A DNA stretch of 10,074 nucleotides from Bacillota bacterium (GCA_023390635.1 JAEWCM010000039.1:1-10074), one strand, 5' to 3'; counted from the stretch's first letter, positions 1-6,062 are shown. Program-made: numbers and translations. The notes: generated by a model not told the origin, from the letters alone.

Positions 1-316
1 CCTTTGCTCCCTGCAAAAGCTGCTCTACACCCTTAACAATATTAGTTACCACTTGCTCTTTTCGTCTCATGACCTGGGCAAAATCCAAGACCGGATTCTC
101 TACCTGTATACCTAACTCGTTTGCCCCTTTAATCTCTCTCCATACTTCCGCACTTTTCACCAGAGCCTTTGTAGGAATACATCCCCGGTTCAGGCAGGTA
201 CCTCCCACCTCATCCCCTTCCACCAACACGACAGATAAGCCCAGCTGAGCGGCGCGCAGGGCACAGATATATCCTCCGGGGCCTCCCCCTAAAATCCCCA
301 CTTGATAATGCTCCAA
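1..316 (-). CDS. lpdA: Dihydrolipoamide dehydrogenase, N-terminal part (runs off left edge)
   Basis: This is the FAD-dependent E3 subunit that reoxidises dihydrolipoyl groups of 2-oxoacid dehydrogenase complexes or of the glycine cleavage system, passing electrons to NAD+. The 105 visible codons contain the N-terminal dinucleotide-binding loop GGGPGGY (residues 10-16) and the redox-active disulfide in the signature GGTCLNRGCIPTK (Cys41 and Cys46), followed by the helix typical of lipoamide dehydrogenases. The start is a TTG at 316-314; an AAGGAG-type ribosome binding site sits just upstream (about 327-332) and there is no ATG near it. The rest of the gene lies outside the window, so which complex it serves cannot be seen. 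No convincing promoter was found; the previous minus-strand gene is closed off by a terminator at 402-431, so this gene probably has its own. Other members of the flavoprotein disulfide reductase family are possible, but the CLNRGCIPTK motif favours Lpd. Confidence 0.9.
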   Translation of the reverse strand, partial: MEHYQVGILGGGPGGYICALRAAQLGLSVVLVEGDEVGGTCLNRGCIPTKALVKSAEVWREIKGANELGIQVENPVLDFAQVMRRKEQVVTNIVKGVEQLLQGAK

Positions 317-401
317 TCAGCCCACTCCTTTATTAAAAAATTCCGTCAATTTTATTTTAATGTTAATCGATTTCAGCTATAAATTCCAGTATTGAAAAAT
401 A

Positions 402-431
402 AAAGGGATATTCTATATAGAATATCCCTTT
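402..431 (-). terminator. Rho-independent terminator, perfect 30-bp palindrome
   Basis: The left arm AAAGGGATATTCTAT is followed directly by its exact reverse complement, giving a 15-bp perfect stem with no designed loop. On the minus strand the stem is followed by TTTTATTTTT, as expected of an intrinsic terminator. It lies 24 bp after the stop of the DUF1858 gene and so ends that transcript and insulates the lpd gene. Confidence 0.8.
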
Positions 432-455
432 AAATAATTATATGATGATGGAATC

Positions 456-662
456 TTACTCGTTTGCAGTAACTGCAACAGCCTCATTCAATTCATTGAC
501 TAAGCTTTCAACATCACGGCCATGGACTAAAGCTGCTTCTTCAATCGATTCTCCGGCAGAAGAAGGGCATCCCAGGCAATGCATTCCCAGTTCGAGGAAA
601 ATGGGTACTGTCTGTGGGTGAAGGCGCAATACTTCGCCGATTGTCGTTTCCTTTGTAATCAT
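456..662 (-). CDS. DUF1858 / hybrid-cluster-protein-associated redox disulfide protein
   Basis: A 68-residue cytoplasmic protein made of a single DUF1858 domain. The family is small, is often found in anaerobes near hybrid cluster (prismane) proteins or fused to Ric/ScdA-like iron-sulfur repair proteins, and carries a CxxC that is thought to be redox active. Here the motif is GMHCLGCPSS with Cys29 and Cys32, preceded by the typical IGEVLRLHP start and a helix ending FLELG. The C-terminal half is acidic and helical. The ATG at 662 has a GGGAGG ribosome binding site about 9 bases upstream. It is 153 bp downstream of the MetE-like gene and is ended by the palindromic terminator at 402-431. A candidate promoter (TTGAGT at 784-789, TAGAAT at 759-764, 19-bp spacing) would be overlapped by a PerR/Fur-like box. 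The family assignment is firm; the biochemical role is not established. Confidence 0.88.
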   Translation of the reverse strand: MITKETTIGEVLRLHPQTVPIFLELGMHCLGCPSSAGESIEEAALVHGRDVESLVNELNEAVAVTANE

Positions 663-750
663 TTCAAGACCTCCCTTGCATTTAAATTAAACAGATGTGG
701 ATTAGCTATCTTATTTTAATAATAAAAGGCTAAATCCTTAAATTTTAACT

Positions 751-765
751 ATAGAATTATTCTAG
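751..765. promoter_or_regulatory. Candidate PerR/Fur-like operator over the DUF1858 promoter
   Basis: The 13-bp perfect inverted repeat TAGAATTATTCTA (752-764) has the 6-1-6 symmetry of a Fur-family box. Extended to 15 bp it matches the PerR consensus TTATAATNATTATAA at 11 of 14 defined positions. It overlaps a possible minus-strand -10 (TAGAAT, 759-764; -35 TTGAGT at 784-789). A perR gene is present in the same window. AT-rich DNA makes chance matches common, so this is only a candidate. Confidence 0.3.
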
Positions 766-815
766 TAGTCTATGCTGATTATAACTCAACATTTTGGAAC
801 AGGCAACTCTCCTGT

Positions 816-1889
816 TTAGGTTGCCATAAATTCTTTGCTTAACTGATGAAGAAGCTCGTAAATCCTTTCTGCCAATTGATCGCTCAACATTCCTGTTCCA
901 CAAACAGGGCTCAGCATGCTTTGACGTAAGAGCATATTCCTGTTTATACCCTTTTTCGTCAATTTTTCCAAACTCAGATCCATAAATCTATACAAATCAG
1001 AAATATTCAGACTGAACGCCCTCTTGTCTGTGGGGATAATTCCCCACATCAATACCCCTCTTCTGTGTAAAAAATCTTCCAGCCCTTCGGCTTCCTCAGC
1101 CATACTGTCCATATAATGTAGGGCATCAAAGCTGATCACCTGCGCCGCAGTGCTAAAGAGCCACTTCCAATCTGTGTCTGCACAGACGTGGATGGCAGGA
1201 ATACCCGCTTCGACCACAATCGCATTCAATACTTCGTTTACATCTGCCAATAAACGGATCTTCTCCCTTTGTCTATCCTTCTCATTAAGCTTACTCTTTA
1301 GAATAAACAATCCGGGTTCATCGATACTAATAAGCACCGGCAGACCTAATTCCCGTAATTTTCCGGTTTGCCATCTGGCATGCCCAGCCAATGTTTTCAC
1401 CAGCATTTGGCGCTGTGTCTCGTCCTGATAAGCAGCCCGTCCTTGATCATCCTTTATGTATAAGCCCAAGGTCACAGGGCCACTCATCTGTCCTTTGACC
1501 AATTGAGCCGCGCCAGTTCCCCGCTTCTTCAAGGTATCACAAAACAGTTCCAATACTTTTCTTCCATGCGGAGGAAGTCCGAATCTTTCCAGCCTTGCTC
1601 CTTTTTCCTTCTCTACTGTGATGCAAAGTTCAAGAAACTCTTCCCCTTTTTTCTGCCAATCCGGTTGAGTAGTACAGAAATATGGTTGTTGGTAACTGGC
1701 AATCAAACCTGATTCAACAAGGGGCTTAATAAATTGTCCTAAAAAAGAATTCTCAACTCCCTTGCGTGGGAGCTGAGGCCAATGGGGAGCCAGGGGCAAG
1801 GCAGCTAAAACCTTTTCCACCCCGGTTTCCTCACTGATATAAGGTAAGCTACCTATTCCTGTGATTAATCCATGCGGATCAAACCCCAT
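816..1889 (-). CDS. Stand-alone MetE C-terminal-domain-like / UROD-superfamily protein
   Basis: A 357-residue protein with the barrel fold shared by cobalamin-independent methionine synthase (C-terminal half) and uroporphyrinogen decarboxylase. Visible landmarks are an N-terminal GIGSLPY (11-17, like the TxxGSxP start of the family), GQMSGPVTL (133-141), the ISIDEPGL strand (187-194, like IDEPAL of MetE), HVC (His234, Cys236) and SPVC (Cys330). His234, Cys236 and Cys330 line up in order with the zinc ligands His641, Cys643 and Cys726 of E. coli MetE; the fourth ligand, Glu665, appears as Asp255 in VISFDAL. It is about half the length of MetE and lacks the folate-binding N-terminal half, so the methyl donor is probably a corrinoid or other protein-bound or small methyl compound (inference). 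The ATG at 1889 has an AAAGGAGG site 7 bases upstream. It lies 13 bp after the 204-residue gene and is the last gene of the trpS operon. Confidence 0.8.
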   Translation of the reverse strand: MGFDPHGLITGIGSLPYISEETGVEKVLAALPLAPHWPQLPRKGVENSFLGQFIKPLVESGLIASYQQPYFCTTQPDWQKKGEEFLELCITVEKEKGARLERFGLPPHGRKVLELFCDTLKKRGTGAAQLVKGQMSGPVTLGLYIKDDQGRAAYQDETQRQMLVKTLAGHARWQTGKLRELGLPVLISIDEPGLFILKSKLNEKDRQREKIRLLADVNEVLNAIVVEAGIPAIHVCADTDWKWLFSTAAQVISFDALHYMDSMAEEAEGLEDFLHRRGVLMWGIIPTDKRAFSLNISDLYRFMDLSLEKLTKKGINRNMLLRQSMLSPVCGTGMLSDQLAERIYELLHQLSKEFMAT

Positions 1890-1902
1890 CAGGCATCCTC
1901 CT

Positions 1903-2517
1903 TTACCCTATTTCCACCAGCTTCATCTTCCACCATTCGGCATCCATAAAAGGCTCAGACCGTATGCCCATAATCGCATACTGGGAAGATCGGTCAATTG
2001 GTTCAGACAAACCGGTGTAAACCAAATCGATATTTAGTTTGAAAGGTTTCACCTTACGGCCTATTTCTTCTTCAAATTGGCGGATATAAAGATGAAGGTT
2101 GCTGAACTGTTCCCAATAAGCCACCGCAAACTGTCCGCCTGCCGGCATCGTCCACCATTCCAAGAAGGGTGGCCATGCTCTTCGGCATAGCATAGTCAAG
2201 CCGGAATCATCGCCCAGATTGTCGAAATCCGGAGGATTAAAACTCTCCAAATTCTGAGAAGACTGCCCGCTGAGCAAAGCCATCTCCCGTTCTTGAATCA
2301 GTTTATTCCACCAACGTTCCCATGCCTCTGCTAATTTGTTCCGTTCTGCATCATCTTCAAGCACAAATACCCGATAGGGCCATAAGCTGACCTTGCCTTG
2401 GTAGCTTTCCCGCTCAATCAGGCCAAATGCACACCGCACATACATGGCAAAGTTTAAAGAAATTTGGCTGCTTGTGATAACGCTCCATGCCGGACCTTCT
2501 CCTACTTCAAACATCAT
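1903..2517 (-). CDS. Unrecognised tryptophan-rich hypothetical protein
   Basis: I do not recognise the family of this 204-residue soluble protein. It has no signal peptide and no membrane segment. It is strikingly rich in tryptophan: 11 residues (positions 11, 46, 66, 69, 70, 115, 121, 122, 135, 195, 196), including three WW pairs, roughly four times the usual frequency. Few cysteines (29, 111) argue against a metal cluster. The middle (about 83-107) is a polar, probably loose linker. Two ATG codons in tandem open the frame; AAGGAG at 2521-2526 is only 3 bases from the first and 6 from the second (2514), so translation may begin at the second. It lies 61 bp after trpS and 13 bp before the MetE-like gene, all on the same strand, so it is probably the middle gene of that operon. 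The coding potential is well supported by spacing and ribosome binding site; the function is unknown. Confidence 0.75.
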   Translation of the reverse strand: MMFEVGEGPAWSVITSSQISLNFAMYVRCAFGLIERESYQGKVSLWPYRVFVLEDDAERNKLAEAWERWWNKLIQEREMALLSGQSSQNLESFNPPDFDNLGDDSGLTMLCRRAWPPFLEWWTMPAGGQFAVAYWEQFSNLHLYIRQFEEEIGRKVKPFKLNIDLVYTGLSEPIDRSSQYAIMGIRSEPFMDAEWWKMKLVEIG

Positions 2518-2578
2518 TTTCTCCTTGTCTGCTCATAATCCGTTCCCTGTTAGACCAATATCCCCGAGATTTTCCTTC

Positions 2579-3544
2579 TCAATAATCCAAACCCACAAGA
2601 TGACGGGCTTTGGTCATATATTCGGCACTGGCTGCTTTAGCTTTTTCTGCTCCCTGCTGCAATACCTCTCTGATATACGAAGGATCTTGCAAATATTCTT
2701 CCCGGCGCTGACGGGCCGGAGCGAAATAATCCCAAATACAGGCAAACAGTTCTTTCTTCACATCACCATATCGCAAGCCGGGAGTCTCAAAACGTTCTTT
2801 CAGCTCTGCCTTTCCTTTGGCATCAAGGAAAAGAGCATAAATCTCAAATAATGGATTGCCCTCGGTGGGCTTAGGCTCGTCCACCGGAGTGGAATCGGTT
2901 TTGATACCCATAATACTTTGGCGCAGCGTCTTCTCGTCGGCAAACATCTCAATGGTATTGCCATAGGATTTAGACATTTTCTGCCCGTCCACTCCCGGTA
3001 CAGTGGCTACCTCCTGTTCAATGTCCGCTTCCGGAATCACGAATACCTCACCATAAGTACTATTAAAGCGGATGGCAATATCTCTGGCCACTTCCACATG
3101 CTGCTTTTGATCCTTGCCCACCGGAACCTTCTCTGCCCCGCAGATCAAGATGTCGGCAGCCATTAATACAGGATAAGCAAAGAGACCATGGTTAGCTGAA
3201 AGCCCTTTTGCCACCTTGTCTTTGTATGCATGACAACGTTCCAGCAGACCCATGCCTGTCACATTGGACAAAAGCCAAGTCAGTTCCTGTACCGCCGGCA
3301 TATCTGATTGTACCCATATCACAGCCTTTTCCGGATCAAGTCCCAGAGAAATAAAATCAATCGCCGCCTCCATGGTCCGCCTGCGCAGCAGCTCCTGATC
3401 CTGTACCGATGTGAGGGCATGATAATTGGCAATGAAAAGAAACAGCTCGTCTGTCTCCTGGTGTTGGATTATCCTTTTCATCGCTCCAAAATAGTTGCCG
3501 AGATGTAAAATGCCTGACGACTGAACTCCTGATAAAACACGCAA
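2579..3544 (-). CDS. trpS: Tryptophanyl-tRNA synthetase
   Basis: This class I aminoacyl-tRNA synthetase charges tRNA-Trp in the cytoplasm. The 321-residue length is normal for a bacterial TrpRS. The HIGH-type motif is in SSGILHLGNYFG (9-20, His14, Gly16 and Asn17), with Ser at position 9 where many homologues have Pro. The second ATP-binding signature KMSKS is exact at 189-193, and the tryptophan-pocket region SNVTGMGLLERCHAYKDK (93-110) and the AYPVLMAADILI helix (123-134) are typical. The start is a TTG at 3544 followed by RVLSGVQ, which matches the conserved start of the family; AAGGAG lies at 3555-3560. It is the first gene of a probable operon with the tryptophan-rich protein and the MetE-like protein. 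A candidate sigma-A promoter precedes it. I found no T-box leader, because only about 105 bp separate the start from the terminator of the upstream gene. Confidence 0.97.
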   Translation of the reverse strand: MRVLSGVQSSGILHLGNYFGAMKRIIQHQETDELFLFIANYHALTSVQDQELLRRRTMEAAIDFISLGLDPEKAVIWVQSDMPAVQELTWLLSNVTGMGLLERCHAYKDKVAKGLSANHGLFAYPVLMAADILICGAEKVPVGKDQKQHVEVARDIAIRFNSTYGEVFVIPEADIEQEVATVPGVDGQKMSKSYGNTIEMFADEKTLRQSIMGIKTDSTPVDEPKPTEGNPLFEIYALFLDAKGKAELKERFETPGLRYGDVKKELFACIWDYFAPARQRREEYLQDPSYIREVLQQGAEKAKAASAEYMTKARHLVGLDY

Positions 3545-3570
3545 AGTAAGTCAACTCCTTAAATTGATAA

Positions 3571-3600
3571 AATATATTTAAAATCGTGATCTCTCTTCAA
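3571..3600 (-). promoter_or_regulatory. Candidate sigma-A promoter of trpS
   Basis: On the minus strand TTGAAG (-35, positions 3595-3600) is followed after 18 bp by TATATT (-10, positions 3571-3576). The predicted transcript starts just upstream of the AAGGAG of trpS, giving a very short leader. The sequence is AT-rich, so the match is only suggestive. Confidence 0.4.
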
Positions 3601-3650
3601 ATATACACAAGCAAAATCTAAGCTTAATACCGCACTTTACATACGTCAAA

Positions 3651-3677
3651 AAATAGCCAACATGAAGTCAGCTATTT
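3651..3677 (-). terminator. Rho-independent terminator after the GNAT gene
   Basis: Arms AAATAGC (3651-3657) and GCTATTT (3671-3677) enclose a 13-base loop. On the minus strand the stem runs straight into a T6 tract (GCTATTTTTTG). A smaller hairpin with arms CTCAT and ATGAG lies just before it at about 3680-3696. The position, between the acetyltransferase stop and trpS, fits the end of the acetyltransferase transcript. Confidence 0.65.
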
Positions 3678-3763
3678 GTCTCATTTCAGCTATGAGCCTA
3701 TTATATCCTTTTCTGATCTAAATGAAAACCATTCAAAGGGCATTTGTCAAATGCAGTCTTCTC

Positions 3764-4264
3764 TCATCCTTCCACCAGCTTGATCAGAGCATCACCGCTG
3801 ACCCTGTAGACCGTCCAATCTTCCATGGGAATAGCCCCCATATGTCGATAAAATTCAATGGAAGGCTGATTCCAATCCAGACACCACCATTCCAGTCTGC
3901 CGCATTTTCTCTCTAAAGCCAGTTCTGCGAGAAATGATAAAATTAGCTTTCCGATCCCTTTTCCCCTCATTTCCGGCTTTACATATAAATCCTCCAGATA
4001 CAGACCCGGCCTGCCTAAAAAAGTAGAAAAATTATGAAAAAACAAGGCAAAGGTCACCGGCTTGCCTTCATATTCACCAATAATAACCTCGGCCATTTTC
4101 CTTGTAAACAAAGATTCTGACAATATTTCTTCGGTTGCCGTTACCTCATCACCCATATGTTCATATTCAGCCAATTCTCTGATAAAGTCGAGGACCAGGG
4201 GAACATCCTTCTCTTCCGCCCATCTCAAATTAAATCCTGCTAATTTTGTCTTTATCTCTTGCAT
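3764..4264 (-). CDS. GNAT acetyltransferase, diamine/spermidine (SSAT)-like
   Basis: A 166-residue single-domain Gcn5-related N-acetyltransferase that transfers acetyl from acetyl-CoA to an amine. The acetyl-CoA pyrophosphate loop is visible as R100-GKGIG (100-105), preceded by the strand LYLEDLYV (88-95). The stretch LDWNQPSIEFYRHMGA (129-144) closely resembles the corresponding region of spermidine/spermine and thialysine acetyltransferases, with Tyr139 in the position of the general-acid tyrosine. The LYLEDLYV and WNxPSIxFY elements make a polyamine or related primary amine the best guess, but the true substrate cannot be read from sequence. The ATG at 4264 has an AGAGG site 8 bases upstream. 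It seems to be a single-gene unit: its own promoter lies upstream (4296-4323), its own terminator downstream (3651-3677), and the preceding cotD-like gene ends in a terminator. Confidence 0.88.
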   Translation of the reverse strand: MQEIKTKLAGFNLRWAEEKDVPLVLDFIRELAEYEHMGDEVTATEEILSESLFTRKMAEVIIGEYEGKPVTFALFFHNFSTFLGRPGLYLEDLYVKPEMRGKGIGKLILSFLAELALERKCGRLEWWCLDWNQPSIEFYRHMGAIPMEDWTVYRVSGDALIKLVEG

Positions 4265-4295
4265 CTCAATTACCTCTTCTCAAATTCATAGATTT

Positions 4296-4323
4296 ATCAT
4301 ACCTCATGCCGCGCTCAGATCAA
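4296..4323 (-). promoter_or_regulatory. Candidate sigma-A promoter of the GNAT gene
   Basis: The minus strand shows TTGATC (4318-4323), a 16-bp spacer and TATGAT (4296-4301). That is 4 of 6 and 5 of 6 matches to the housekeeping consensus. It lies between the cotD terminator and the acetyltransferase start, about 32 bp before the ATG. Confidence 0.5.
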
Positions 4324-4344
4324 AGTCCGCAATCTAAGTAAAAT

Positions 4345-4372
4345 ATGCCACGCTCAATAACAAGCGTGGCAT
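4345..4372 (-). terminator. Terminator after the CotD-like gene
   Basis: Perfect 10-bp arms ATGCCACGCT (4345-4354) and AGCGTGGCAT (4363-4372) with an 8-base loop. The minus-strand continuation is ATATTTTAC, a short T-rich tail. It lies 31 bp after the stop of the CotD-like gene. Confidence 0.7.
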
Positions 4373-4402
4373 GAGTCGTTGTCATATTAAAGGAATAGAG
4401 CT

Positions 4403-4693
4403 TTAGAAACCGCCAAAGAGTCCTGCGCCGCCAAAATTGCCGAAGAGAGCGCCCCGGCCAAAGAGTGTGCCAACCGGTGCACCTTGAGCCACGGTCGGTC
4501 CCTGATTCACTACAACATTCTGAGTGGTCGGTTGTACAAAGTGTTGAGGGACATCCACAACATTAGTACGGTTAACAGTCACTACAGGATGAATAACCGG
4601 AACGGTTCTTTGAGCACAAAAATCTCTTACGCAATATTGTGGAGGGCAAACCACGGGTCTAACACAACCACTGCTAAATTGAGAACCATACAT
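4403..4693 (-). CDS. cotD: CotD-family spore coat protein
   Basis: A 96-residue low-complexity protein of the CotD inner spore coat family, deposited on the forespore during sporulation. The diagnostic part is the middle: RTVPVIHPVVTVNRTNVVDVPQ (about 29-50) followed by HFVQPTTQNVV, which parallels the IVPHIHP...H/NVNHQHF pattern of Bacillus CotD. The N-terminus is cysteine-rich (Cys10, 16, 21, 26), suitable for disulfide or dityrosine-type cross-linking, and the C-terminus is a glycine/phenylalanine repeat (LFGRGALFGNFGGAGLFGGF). The glycine-rich tail is unlike Bacillus CotD and may be a lineage feature. The ATG at 4693 has a strong AAAAGGAGG site 9 bases upstream. That site lies inside a perfect inverted repeat (4705-4714 / 4731-4740). 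Its own terminator follows. A late mother-cell sigma factor (sigma-E or sigma-K) would be expected to drive it; only a weak CATA-type -10 is visible. Confidence 0.82.
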   Translation of the reverse strand: MYGSQFSSGCVRPVVCPPQYCVRDFCAQRTVPVIHPVVTVNRTNVVDVPQHFVQPTTQNVVVNQGPTVAQGAPVGTLFGRGALFGNFGGAGLFGGF

Positions 4694-4704
4694 TGAAAAT
4701 CGCC

Positions 4705-4740
4705 TCCTTTTGATTTACTACACTATATGCATCAAAAGGA
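4705..4740. promoter_or_regulatory. Perfect 10-bp inverted repeat over the cotD ribosome binding site and candidate -10
   Basis: TCCTTTTGAT (4705-4714) and ATCAAAAGGA (4731-4740) are exact reverse complements separated by 16 bases. On the minus strand the second arm contains the AAAAGGA of the cotD ribosome binding site. The loop holds CATATAGTG (about 4721-4729), a CATA-type element similar to sigma-E/sigma-K -10 regions. If transcription starts upstream, the messenger would form a hairpin hiding the ribosome binding site; if it starts in the loop, the repeat would instead be an operator or chance. Confidence 0.45.
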
Positions 4741-4800
4741 TTTTTTGGTATAAATTACCATAATAAACCTAAGATTTCTACTCTACAGCTTTTTCTGCAA

Positions 4801-5949
4801 CTAATGGGGAATATCGACTTCAAATTCAGAGCAGTAACTAAAAAATCTATCCTTATACCACTTTACCGCCCGATAGAAATGATACCAGTCTGAGTCAATA
4901 AAGTTCTTTCCTAAAAGCGCCCCTTCCACTTCACGCCCGGCAAACCGCTCTGTCGTATAGTTGCTGAATGCTTCTTTTAGCCACTGATTACTTTTGTAGA
5001 TAATTCTTTTTTTCTCTTGTTTATCAAAGAGATGATGATCAAATAAGAAACTCAGCCACGCTTCTTCCCTTTTATTGTCATCTGCCTCCAGAACCAATGT
5101 TTCCATTAACTGATCAAAATCTGCAAATTTTACATCATTGTCAAAGTGCTGAGGATAAAGAAGTAAAAAATGCTGCAAATGATCTCTGATTTTCGTAAAA
5201 GCGCGCCGATACCGATCTTTATTATCAATCTCTACTTCTTTATAGCAACCGTTAAACTCATCACTGTAATCATACTGATAAGACCATACTAAATATGGAA
5301 GATCGGGAAAATCCAAAGCCTGACCATGACCGTAAGCCGGTACTATACGGTCAAAGAGCTCTTCATAGCGCTTCTGTCCCAGTCGCTTAAAAAGGTGGAT
5401 GAGATTCGAACCCAAGCTACGGTATAGCCCTGACCTCTCTTCACATTCTTTAATATCATTAACTTTACTCAGCATGCCGCTAAATCCCTGATGGGAAAAA
5501 GTATCAGCATAGGTATGCAAGACCATTCCCAGCTTGATCAAACTATCTTCCTGTAATGCTTCATCTAGTATCTTCAAAATGACTGGCGATTCTTCTTTGC
5601 AGCGAAGTTTTTTGGTAAAATTCTCTCCCTGACAGCCGGGCACAAAATGGAAAGCACAGGTGTTACTAACCATCGCTTCATAATTGAAGGTTTTAATCCA
5701 AAAATAAGAGTGACAGGTAGCCATATTTATAAAAGCCTCTTTATCATCCACCACATCATAAATTATCCCGCCAAACGGCTGATTCTCAGTGCTCCTTTTC
5801 CCCTTATCCGGATCTTGAAAATGAATCAGGTTAATTTTAGCGTCATCAACATATTGGGATGCATAAGCCAAGGTCAAAGCACTTTCTTTTTTGAAGCCAC
5901 AGGCCCGGCTCAATGCCAGTATCCCATAATAATGAGCATCCCGTTTCAA
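4801..5949 (-). CDS. DUF6765 family protein, zinc-phospholipase-C-like motif
   Basis: A 382-residue protein matching, from memory of the family, DUF6765, whose members start with MKRDAHYY. It has no signal peptide or membrane span, so is predicted cytoplasmic. The sequence has histidines and acids of the kind seen in zinc-dependent phospholipase C/S1-P1-type all-helical enzymes: His6 near the N-terminus, Asp35-Asp36 in SQYVDDAK, His101, and above all LHTYADTFSHQGFSG, with His145, Asp149 and His153 spaced HxxxDxxxH. This suggests a metal-binding helical fold and perhaps hydrolase activity, but no substrate is known. The start is a TTG at 5949; a GGGAGGG site sits about 6-7 bases upstream, and no ATG fits. 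It is divergent from the DUF4474 gene across 113 bp. I saw no terminator between it and the cotD-like gene 107 bp downstream, so read-through into cotD is possible. Confidence 0.8.
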   Translation of the reverse strand: MKRDAHYYGILALSRACGFKKESALTLAYASQYVDDAKINLIHFQDPDKGKRSTENQPFGGIIYDVVDDKEAFINMATCHSYFWIKTFNYEAMVSNTCAFHFVPGCQGENFTKKLRCKEESPVILKILDEALQEDSLIKLGMVLHTYADTFSHQGFSGMLSKVNDIKECEERSGLYRSLGSNLIHLFKRLGQKRYEELFDRIVPAYGHGQALDFPDLPYLVWSYQYDYSDEFNGCYKEVEIDNKDRYRRAFTKIRDHLQHFLLLYPQHFDNDVKFADFDQLMETLVLEADDNKREEAWLSFLFDHHLFDKQEKKRIIYKSNQWLKEAFSNYTTERFAGREVEGALLGKNFIDSDWYHFYRAVKWYKDRFFSYCSEFEVDIPH

Positions 5950-6004
5950 TTCCTTCCCTCCCTACTTTTTAAACATGTTCCGCGCACACCTTACAAAATT
6001 TTAC

Positions 6005-6034
6005 AATATATGTTCCATACTATGCATAGGACAA
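6005..6034 (-). promoter_or_regulatory. Candidate promoter of the DUF6765 gene
   Basis: Minus-strand TTGTCC (6029-6034), 18-bp spacer, TATATT (6005-6010). It would give a leader of about 50 bases before the TTG start. It abuts the plus-strand candidate -10 at 6035-6040, and the palindrome CTATGCATAG (6020-6029) lies between its two elements. Confidence 0.35.
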
Positions 6035-6040
6035 TATAAT
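6012..6040 (+). promoter_or_regulatory. Candidate promoter of the DUF4474 gene
   Basis: A consensus TATAAT at 6035-6040 lies 22 bp before the DUF4474 start. The best -35 at the correct distance, GTTCCA (6012-6017, 17-bp spacer), is a poor match, so either an activator or an alternative sigma factor is involved, or the -10 is fortuitous. Confidence 0.35.
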
Positions 6041-6062
6041 ATTTACTAAGGAGGCGAGCTCT

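Noticed and set aside
745..795. Tiny minus-strand open frame of about 11 codons upstream of the DUF1858 gene
   Set aside because: There is no ribosome binding site and no sign that it is a leader peptide.
802..825. Hairpin GGCAAC / GTTGCC at the end of the MetE-like gene as a terminator
   Set aside because: The stem is only 6 bp, overlaps the stop codon and is not followed by a T tract on the minus strand.
2444..2851. Plus-strand open frame of 135 codons
   Set aside because: It lies antisense across the start of the tryptophan-rich gene and the end of trpS, has no ribosome binding site and encodes low-complexity sequence without family resemblance.
3357..3554. Minus-strand open frame of 65 codons overlapping the trpS start
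   Set aside because: It is in another frame of the trpS coding region, which has clear TrpRS motifs; the overlap is a shadow.
3545..3650. A T-box leader for tryptophan upstream of trpS
   Set aside because: Only about 105 bp lie between the GNAT terminator and the trpS start, too little for a T-box, and no T-box consensus or antiterminator hairpin is visible.
4746..4760. Hairpin TGGTA / TACCA as the terminator of the DUF6765 gene
   Set aside because: The arms are only 5 bp and on the minus strand the stem is followed by A6, not T; it would not terminate that gene.
5647..6039. Plus-strand open frame of 130 codons
   Set aside because: It is antisense to the DUF6765 gene and crosses the divergent promoter region; no ribosome binding site or domain is seen.
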